Below, one piece after another: positions 33,074 to 38,484 of a stretch of 38,484 nt of DNA (the stretch's first letter is position 1; the number at the start of each line of letters is the position of its first letter). The position numbers and the translations under genes are program-made. The notes below the pieces were generated by a model. The model was given only the letters and a program-made list of their open reading frames with translations, ran no database searches and was not told the DNA's origin. Source of the DNA: Tissierella sp. (GTDB taxonomy: Bacteria; Bacillota; Clostridia; Tissierellales; Tissierellaceae); NCBI RefSeq assembly GCF_029266915.1, contig NZ_JARIEF010000053.1, positions 1 through 38,484 of the forward strand, written 5' to 3'.

Positions 33074-33102
33074 ATTTTACCTCATTTGGAATTTGGATGC
33101 AA
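33074..33102 (-). promoter_or_regulatory. Probable promoter of glpP-glpK
   Basis: Minus strand TTGCAT (33097-33102), 17-bp spacer, TAAAAT (33074-33079), in the 111-nt gap after the MgtC-like gene. Confidence 0.6.
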
Positions 33103-33116
33103 GAAAATTACAGAGT

Positions 33117-33776
33117 TTAACTTTGCCACTCTACACTTATTACACCTTCTACTTCGTCTATAATTTTTTTGAATTGATTATGACTAAAGTCTCTATTTGA
33201 AAGCAAGGTTACTTTTATTTTTATAATATTGCTATCTTCTTCCTCTTCATCTCTAGTTATTTTTATATCTTTTATAACAAGATCATTTTCACCAAATATT
33301 TTGCCTAAGTTTCCTATAAGGCCCGGTCTTTCAACACACTTTAGAATCATTACCCTATATTTATTTATTTCTAGCTTGGTTTCCAGGTTATTTAGTAATC
33401 CAAGCGAAAGAAATACAATTATAGCTGTTGTAATGCCGCCCAAATAGTAGCCGCTTCCTATAGCAAGACCTATTCCTCCACAAACCCATAAACTGGCTGC
33501 AGTTGTAAGTCCTCTTATAGTGTTTCCTGTTCTGATGATAGTTCCAGCACCTAAAAAACCGATTCCACTTACAACTTGAGCTGCAAGTCTTGCCGGATCA
33601 TTGCCCTCTCCAAAGTTTTGAGTGGATATTAACATTATTAAAGCTGATCCTACCGTAACTAGGATGTGAGTTCTAAGACCTGCTGGTCTATTGGTATTTT
33701 CTCTTTCAATACCAATAAGACCTCCTATTAAAGTTGCTAAAAGTAGCCTTAATACGAGTTCTAAATTTCCTACCAT
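33117..33776 (-). CDS. MgtC/SapB family membrane protein with C-terminal ACT-like domain
   Basis: 219 residues. The start at 33776 has GAGGGTGG correctly placed; the ATG at 33791 lies inside that site. The first 140 residues have five hydrophobic helices and the MgtC signature (LIGGLIGIERE, PAGLRTHILVTVGSALIM, VVSGIGFLGAGTII). The remaining 80 residues form an ACT-like fold (VMILKCVERPGLIGNLGKIF). Family members are linked to Mg2+ limitation, ATP synthase inhibition or membrane homeostasis in other bacteria. This gene sits inside the glycerol-3-phosphate cluster, 24 nt after DUF1667, and has no M-box. Its role here is therefore unclear. Confidence 0.88.
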   Translation of the reverse strand: MVGNLELVLRLLLATLIGGLIGIERENTNRPAGLRTHILVTVGSALIMLISTQNFGEGNDPARLAAQVVSGIGFLGAGTIIRTGNTIRGLTTAASLWVCGGIGLAIGSGYYLGGITTAIIVFLSLGLLNNLETKLEINKYRVMILKCVERPGLIGNLGKIFGENDLVIKDIKITRDEEEEDSNIIKIKVTLLSNRDFSHNQFKKIIDEVEGVISVEWQS

Positions 33777-33800
33777 ATTTCCCACCCTCATTATAACAAA

Positions 33801-34169
33801 TTATCCTTCAATGCTTCTTGAAGCTATAATATTTACATCTAAATCCAATATATTTTCAATTACTACCTGACCCATCTTAACTGGTGCCTTTAACTCTATA
33901 TCATTTATAACTTTCATGCAATCAAAAATTTTATCCTTTGGAATTTCACTCTCTGTTCTTACAGGTATTCTGGTAAGAGAAGCCCCCTCTACCTTTACAG
34001 TTGTTGTAAGGAGCCTGGTCGGTCTTGTAAGCTCTTTTACTCCATACATCTTGCCCCTCTTACAGTCAGCTCCGTCTACTCTGTAACCGCCTTCTACACT
34101 CTCATCTTCTACTACCTCTATATGACAGCCTATGGGACAAACTATACATATCATATCTTTTTTACCCAT
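33801..34169 (-). CDS. DUF1667 protein of the glycerol-3-phosphate dehydrogenase cluster
   Basis: 122 residues, with the start chosen at 34169 because AGGGGAG abuts the ATG at 34178. Cysteines lie in MICIVCPIGCHI (CxxCxxxC) and ADCKRGKMYG, the same four-Cys pattern as the solitary paralogue at 26569-26922. The core LTRPTRLLTTTVKV and KAPVKMGQVVIENIL is shared. The start codon directly follows the stop of the upstream flavoprotein gene, so the two are translationally coupled. Its constant pairing with these flavoproteins suggests an electron-transfer or cluster-carrying subunit, a role comparable to GlpC. This is inferred from context. Confidence 0.9.
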   Translation of the reverse strand: MGKKDMICIVCPIGCHIEVVEDESVEGGYRVDGADCKRGKMYGVKELTRPTRLLTTTVKVEGASLTRIPVRTESEIPKDKIFDCMKVINDIELKAPVKMGQVVIENILDLDVNIIASRSIEG

Positions 34170-34170
34170 T

Positions 34171-35436
34171 TTATTCATCTCCCCTTACAACTTCTACAGT
34201 TAAATGTTTTCCATCCAGTCCTTGGAATATTTTAGGAGCTAGAATTACCCTCTCCATCTCACTTGGCATCATAAATCTCTTTTTAAAACTTTTTATTTCC
34301 TCTCCATCAAGTTTTACAACTATTTTAGAGTTTTCATAGATATCTCTTACTCTTAAAAAAAGTTCCAAAGGTTTATTGAGATTTTCCTTATTTATTACTT
34401 GAGGAACTGCGCACCCTATTCCATATCCCGGGCTTATATCCATCATATCTTTTTTTTCTTTTTTATCACCTTTTATATAGTCGGCGGCGCTTTTTCCAGC
34501 TCTGTTGCTCTCTCCTGTTACATAGTCTACAACATCGTGAACATGAAGAACATTTCCGCAGGCAAATACTCCGTCGATTTCAGTTTCCATGGTTTCATCA
34601 ACTATAGGTCCTCCTGTGTTTCTATCAAGGCTTATACCCATATTTGTAGATAATTCATTTTCAGGAATAAGTCCAACTGATAGAAGCACTGTATCACATT
34701 CATACTCGATTTCTGTTCCTCTTATAGGAACCTTGTTCTCGTCAGTTTGTGCTACTATTACACTTTCAACTCTTTCTTTCCCATTTATCTGGATTATATT
34801 GTGCCCTAGCATAAGAGGTATATCAAAGTCTTCCAAACACTGTACTACATTTCTAGAGAGTCCTGCTGCATAGCTTCCTCTGGCTAAAACTCCTATAACT
34901 TCTGCCCCTTCAAGAACTAGTCTTCTCGCCATTATAAGTCCAATGTCTCCCGAACCCAGTATTATAACTTTTTTTCCAACCATATAGCCTTCCATATTTA
35001 TAAGTCTTTGAGCAAGCCCCGCATTATATACTCCTACAGGTCTTGTCCCTGCAATGTTGAGCGCTCCTCTGGTTCTCTCCCTGCATCCCATGGCTAGGAC
35101 AACTGCCTTAGCCTGAATCATAACCAGACCATCATCACTGCTTATAGCAGTAACAAGCTTGTCCTTACTTATGTCCATTGCCATAGTATCGAGTCTGTAT
35201 TCTATTCCATGGTCCTTTAGCTTTTCTATATATCTCTCTGCATATTCAGGTCCGGTAAGCTCCTCTTTAAATATCTGGATTCCAAAACCATTATGTATGC
35301 ATTGTTGAAGGATTCCTCCAAGTTCAAGGTCCCTCTCTAGGACCAATATACTATCTATTCCATTTTCCTTTGCTTCTATAGCAGCAGCTAAACCAGCTGG
35401 TCCGCCGCCTATTACAACCAGATCATAATTTTGCAT
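34171..35436 (-). CDS. NAD(P)/FAD-dependent oxidoreductase, partner of GlpA-like protein
   Basis: 421 residues, with the start at 35436 behind AGGAGGAGAGG; a longer frame to 35490 runs into the upstream gene and is rejected. An N-terminal FAD-binding GGGPAGLAAAIEA (about residues 9-21) and a second Rossmann site VIILGSGDIGLIMARRLV mark a two-dinucleotide-domain flavoprotein. The C-terminal GYGIGCAVPQVINKENLNK region is typical of the protein encoded between GlpA-like and DUF1667 genes. It probably passes electrons from glycerol-3-phosphate oxidation, playing the GlpB part. Translationally coupled to DUF1667. Confidence 0.88.
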   Translation of the reverse strand: MQNYDLVVIGGGPAGLAAAIEAKENGIDSILVLERDLELGGILQQCIHNGFGIQIFKEELTGPEYAERYIEKLKDHGIEYRLDTMAMDISKDKLVTAISSDDGLVMIQAKAVVLAMGCRERTRGALNIAGTRPVGVYNAGLAQRLINMEGYMVGKKVIILGSGDIGLIMARRLVLEGAEVIGVLARGSYAAGLSRNVVQCLEDFDIPLMLGHNIIQINGKERVESVIVAQTDENKVPIRGTEIEYECDTVLLSVGLIPENELSTNMGISLDRNTGGPIVDETMETEIDGVFACGNVLHVHDVVDYVTGESNRAGKSAADYIKGDKKEKKDMMDISPGYGIGCAVPQVINKENLNKPLELFLRVRDIYENSKIVVKLDGEEIKSFKKRFMMPSEMERVILAPKIFQGLDGKHLTVEVVRGDE

Positions 35437-35464
35437 TTTACCTCTCCTCCTATCAATATTAAAA

Positions 35465-36898
35465 CTAGTCTTTAGTTCTCCAAAGAGCAATATTTGATCC
35501 CGGTCTGTCTTTTACAACTTCAGTTAGATCTATTTCTAGTTCACGAGCTAATATTTCCATAACTCTAGGCTGGCAAAATCCTCCCTGGCATCTTCCACTT
35601 CCCGGCCTTACTCTTCTCTTTATTCCATCTACTGTTTTTCCTCCTGCATTTCTGTGGATAGAGTCAACTATTTCTCCTTCAGTTATGTTTTCGCATCTGC
35701 AGATTATTCTTCCGTATTTTGGATCTTTTTCTATTATATCTTTTTTACCATCATCATCAAGCTCCATGAATTTGATCATAGGCCGTCTCTTAGGATTAAA
35801 ATCTTTATTCTCTTTAAATCCGCCGTCCATGTCTTTTAGCATCTCTGCTACATATTTTCCAATAGCAGGGGATGCAGAAAGTCCCGGCGATTCTATTCCA
35901 GCTACATCTATAAAACCTTGAGCGCCCTCTACCTCTTCTATAATAAAATCTTTTTTATCAGGCGTTGCACGAATTCCTGAAAAAGATGTTATCACATCAC
36001 GGAAGGGAATATTCTTAATTGCCTTTGATGAAGTTTCTCTTATAAAGTTCAAGCTCTCTTCTGTTGTTTCTACATTATCTCTTTTTTGTATTACTTCAGC
36101 ATTAGGTCCTACAAGTAAATTGCCATGGGTTGTGGGCAAAACTAATACTCCTTTTCCATACATGGTTGGACACTGAAATATAACACTATTTACCAGATCT
36201 CCTGCTTTTTTATCAAACAAGAAATACTGTCCTCTTCTTGGAATTATAGTAAACTTTTCTCTAGCCACCATATTATGTATCTTATCTGCATAGAGTCCTG
36301 CTGCATTTACTATATACTTGCTTCTTACTTGACCTTTTCTGGTATAGATCTTGTAGCCTTCTTCTTCTTTTTCTATATGAGTAACTTCTCTATTTAAAGA
36401 AAGTTCTACTCCATTATCCATTGCATTTTCCATAAGAGCAACTGCCAGTTCCCAAGGTCCCATAATGCCAGCTGTTGCTGCGTGAAGCGCCATTAAAGCT
36501 TCATCTGAAATATTTGGTTCCATTTTTTTAAGCTCTTCTCTTTCGATTAATCTCATCTCTGGAACTCCGTTTATTATTCCCTGCTTATATATTTTTTCTA
36601 AAGTCTTTCTATCTTCTTCATTAAAGCCTACAACCAATGAGCCTATTCTTTTAAAGGGTACGTCTAAATCTTCACAGATCTCATCAAACATCTTATTGCC
36701 CTCTACATTAAATCTTGCCTTGAGGCTTCCTGGTTCTGCGTCGTAGCCTGCGTGAGCTATTGCGCTGTTAGCCTTTGTGGCTCCATTGGAAACATCATTT
36801 TCTTTTTCTAAAACCAAGATTTTTAAATCATATCTAGAAAGCTCTCTAGCTATAAAAGAACCTATTATTCCGGCACCTATAATGGTTACATCATACAT
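35465..36898 (-). CDS. Anaerobic glycerol-3-phosphate dehydrogenase, GlpA-like FAD subunit
   Basis: 477 residues. The DAO-type FAD fold begins VTIIGAGIIGSFIARELSRY (residues 4-23), with IPRRGQYFLFD and GIRATPDKKDFIIE in the substrate domain. The C-terminus carries a BFD-like [2Fe-2S] domain: CRCEN, then RRVRPGSGRCQGGFC, giving four Cys. This arrangement is that of GlpA, which oxidises sn-glycerol-3-phosphate to dihydroxyacetone phosphate. It is first in the run GlpA-like, flavoprotein (28 nt), DUF1667, with AGGAGG before the ATG. L-2-hydroxyglutarate oxidase-like relatives share the fold, but glpK and glpP nearby favour glycerol-3-phosphate. Confidence 0.9.
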   Translation of the reverse strand: MYDVTIIGAGIIGSFIARELSRYDLKILVLEKENDVSNGATKANSAIAHAGYDAEPGSLKARFNVEGNKMFDEICEDLDVPFKRIGSLVVGFNEEDRKTLEKIYKQGIINGVPEMRLIEREELKKMEPNISDEALMALHAATAGIMGPWELAVALMENAMDNGVELSLNREVTHIEKEEEGYKIYTRKGQVRSKYIVNAAGLYADKIHNMVAREKFTIIPRRGQYFLFDKKAGDLVNSVIFQCPTMYGKGVLVLPTTHGNLLVGPNAEVIQKRDNVETTEESLNFIRETSSKAIKNIPFRDVITSFSGIRATPDKKDFIIEEVEGAQGFIDVAGIESPGLSASPAIGKYVAEMLKDMDGGFKENKDFNPKRRPMIKFMELDDDGKKDIIEKDPKYGRIICRCENITEGEIVDSIHRNAGGKTVDGIKRRVRPGSGRCQGGFCQPRVMEILARELEIDLTEVVKDRPGSNIALWRTKD

Positions 36899-36928
36899 TT
36901 TATTTTCCTCCTATATTTAAATATAAAA

Positions 36929-36973
36929 ATACCATAACTATGCCTTTCTCTAGAAAGACATTAGTTATGGTAT
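36929..36973 (-). terminator. Hairpin between glycerophosphodiesterase and GlpA-like genes
   Basis: A 12-bp perfect stem, ATACCATAACTA / TAGTTATGGTAT, with an inner stem CTTTC/GAAAG is followed by TTTTATATTT on the minus strand. It can end the phosphodiesterase transcript. It may also act as a leader attenuator for the GlpA-like gene, 31 nt downstream. Confidence 0.75.
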
Positions 36974-37027
36974 CTCTTTTCTCTACCTTATATTTACTTG
37001 TTGTAAGTTTATTTCACTCTCAAAATC

Positions 37028-37735
37028 TTACTTAAAAAGATCTGGATAATTAGTAATTATACCATCTACTCCATACTCTTTCAATCTTTCTGCTGTTTTT
37101 TTATCATTTACAGTCCAAACATATCCCAAGAGATCGAGCTTATGGATAGTATCTATAAGCTCACCATCTACATGGCTAACTCCAGGATGTACGCTCCATA
37201 AATCAAGATCTAAGTTTTTAATATACTCCGGCAGGCCTATCAGATATGCTTCAAACAAGATGCCAAGTTTGATAGTCTTATCTAATCGCCTTACTCTCTC
37301 TAGTGATCTATGACTGAAAGAAGATATGACTATATTTTTTTTTCTATTCTTTTTATTTAAGATTTCCATAACTTTCTCTTCCAAGCCTCTGGAGTCAAAA
37401 GCCTGGCTTTTAAGTTCTAAATTAAGAACTAGATTCTCTGGAACAAGATCTAGGAGTTCTTCAAGAGTCGCTATTCGCTCGCCCTTAAATTCATCACTAA
37501 ACCAAGATCCATTATCTAACTTAGATAGCTCTTCAAAAGTTAAATCCTTGATTTCGCCTTCTCCATCAGTAGTCCTTTCAACTGACCAGTCGTGAAAGAC
37601 TACAACTCTTCCATCTTTAGTTAGCTGAAGATCCGTTTCAATTCCATCGCAACCTAGTTTTAAAGCAAGTTTCATGGCAGCGATTGTATTTTCAGGTGCT
37701 GAGCCTGATGCACCTCTGTGAGCTATAATTTTCAT
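37028..37735 (-). CDS. ugpQ: Glycerophosphodiester phosphodiesterase
   Basis: This cytoplasmic enzyme (no signal sequence) hydrolyses glycerophosphodiesters to glycerol-3-phosphate and an alcohol. The protein has 235 residues of the GDPD family. The catalytic HRGASGSAPENT (His6, Arg7, Glu15) is at the N-terminus. Then come metal-site residues ETDLQLTKDGRVVVFHD, with the second catalytic His in VVFHDW, and LNLELKS with the third metal Glu. The terminal VWTVND and GVDGIITNYPD are family-typical. The gene starts 30 nt after the TRAP permease gene in the same direction. It would feed glycerol-3-phosphate into the adjoining glp pathway. Confidence 0.95.
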   Translation of the reverse strand: MKIIAHRGASGSAPENTIAAMKLALKLGCDGIETDLQLTKDGRVVVFHDWSVERTTDGEGEIKDLTFEELSKLDNGSWFSDEFKGERIATLEELLDLVPENLVLNLELKSQAFDSRGLEEKVMEILNKKNRKKNIVISSFSHRSLERVRRLDKTIKLGILFEAYLIGLPEYIKNLDLDLWSVHPGVSHVDGELIDTIHKLDLLGYVWTVNDKKTAERLKEYGVDGIITNYPDLFK

Positions 37736-37765
37736 TATCTTCCTCCTAGGGTTATAAATTAATAC

Positions 37766-38484
37766 TTAGAATAATAAGTTTGGTAGAAACATTACTAAAC
37801 TAGGTATATAGGTTATGAGCATTAATGCTACTATGAGCGCAAATATAAAGGGCAAGACTTCCCGCGTAAAGTCCTGTATAGGCGTTCCTGTAATAGAGCA
37901 AGTGGTAAACATCATGGTTCCAAACGGAGGCGTTACTCCTCCTATCATTATGTTTACAATAATAACAAGACCAAAGTGAACAGGATCTACTCCTAAGCCT
38001 ACAACCACAGGCACAAGTAAAGGTGCTAGGATTATCAGTGCTGCCCCGCCCTCTAGAAACATTCCAAGGATGAGGAGCATTACATTTATTATTCCTAACA
38101 TAACCCATTTATTACTGGTCATATTTAAAAGTAAGCTGGTAATAGTCTGAGGTATTCTCTCCCAACTCATATAATATCCAAACACTGACGCTGCTACAAC
38201 AATCAATACTACTGTACTTGTTCCATATATTGTATCTTTTATTATAGGAAGAAAATCTTTGAATTTTAATTCTTTATATATAAAAAATCCAACTAGAATA
38301 CAAAATACTACCGCTATTGCTCCAGCTTCTGTAGGAGTAAAGTATCCTGCTCTAAGACCCATTATTATTCCAAATGGTAAAAACAATGCCCATATAGATT
38401 CTATTCCTTGTTTAAATATTTCCCCTATAGTTGCTCTTTTTGCTCTAGAAGGCTTGTAACCTCTTTTTTTAGATATAATTGCAA
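37766..38484 (-). CDS. dctM: TRAP transporter large permease (DctM type), truncated by the window edge
   Basis: This is the C-terminal 239 residues of the 12-helix subunit of a tripartite ATP-independent periplasmic transporter, driven by a Na+ or H+ gradient. The frame stays open to the right edge, so the internal TTG at 38386 is not the start. Visible signatures are LFLPFGIIMGLRAGYFTPTE (the GxFTPTEA motif), GMFLEGGAALIILAPLLVPV and GGVTPPFGTMMFTTCSI, with about seven helices. The substrate is set by the missing binding protein; adjacency to ugpQ hints at a phosphodiester or carboxylate but proves nothing. Confidence 0.92.
   Translation of the reverse strand, partial: AIISKKRGYKPSRAKRATIGEIFKQGIESIWALFLPFGIIMGLRAGYFTPTEAGAIAVVFCILVGFFIYKELKFKDFLPIIKDTIYGTSTVVLIVVAASVFGYYMSWERIPQTITSLLLNMTSNKWVMLGIINVMLLILGMFLEGGAALIILAPLLVPVVVGLGVDPVHFGLVIIVNIMIGGVTPPFGTMMFTTCSITGTPIQDFTREVLPFIFALIVALMLITYIPSLVMFLPNLLF

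Noticed and set aside
37800-38108. 102-codon minus-strand frame within the TRAP permease region
   Set aside because: It is an out-of-frame shadow of dctM, with no ribosome binding site.
38386-38484. Start of the TRAP permease at the TTG at 38386
   Set aside because: The frame stays open to the window edge and encodes normal DctM sequence upstream, so the gene is truncated by the window rather than starting there.

Overview
This window is AT-rich DNA from a low-GC, anaerobic member of the Bacillota, probably class Clostridia or Tissierellia. I cannot name a genus from the sequence alone. The evidence is the set of Bacillota-type control elements, namely a perfect CtsR operator, a T-box leader and GlpP. 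It also includes a long SRP RNA with an Alu domain and anaerobe-associated genes (FeoABC, tryptophanase, and a GlpA-type dehydrogenase with a DUF1667 partner). Strong Shine-Dalgarno sites and consensus sigma-A promoters are frequent. TTG starts occur in at least three genes.

Layout. 1-2220: a truncated gene, a tRNA-Ser(GGA)/SRP RNA transcription unit, two small proteins and a D-2-hydroxyacid dehydrogenase. 2457-6251: a CtsR-controlled chaperone operon (a J-domain co-chaperone followed by clpB). 6277-12160: a metal island with a copper operon (copA-copZ-csoR, with a CsoR-like operator) divergent from an iron operon (feoA-feoB-feoC, with a Fur box). 12161-13262: 1.1 kb without genes. It contains what looks like an undescribed large structured RNA of about 690 nt, with its own -10 element, a long-range closing helix, two near-identical hairpin modules and a strong terminator. 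13269-18677: pncB, an NSS amino-acid transporter, tadA, tRNA-Arg(CCU) and a lipoprotein M1 peptidase. 18881-21207: a run of six small, mostly membrane proteins of unknown function, one apparently frameshifted in a poly-A tract. 21690-26432: serS behind a serine T-box, then an Mg2+ P-type ATPase behind an M-box riboswitch. 26517-30692: a Fur-boxed solitary DUF1667 gene, an LTA-synthase-like protein and tryptophanase. 30747-38484: a glycerol / glycerol-3-phosphate catabolic cluster (glpK, glpP, mgtC-like, DUF1667, two flavoproteins, glycerophosphodiesterase) next to a truncated TRAP permease.

How the genes work together. The glycerol cluster forms one pathway. The phosphodiesterase releases glycerol-3-phosphate from phospholipid headgroups, GlpK makes it from glycerol, and the flavoprotein/DUF1667 set oxidises it. 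GlpP sits beside glpK, and the hairpin between them is a likely antitermination target. The serS T-box specifier (UCC) matches the GGA anticodon of the tRNA-Ser in the same window. Two loci, feoABC and the lone DUF1667 gene, carry Fur-like boxes just downstream of the -10 element, which suggests iron-dependent repression of both.
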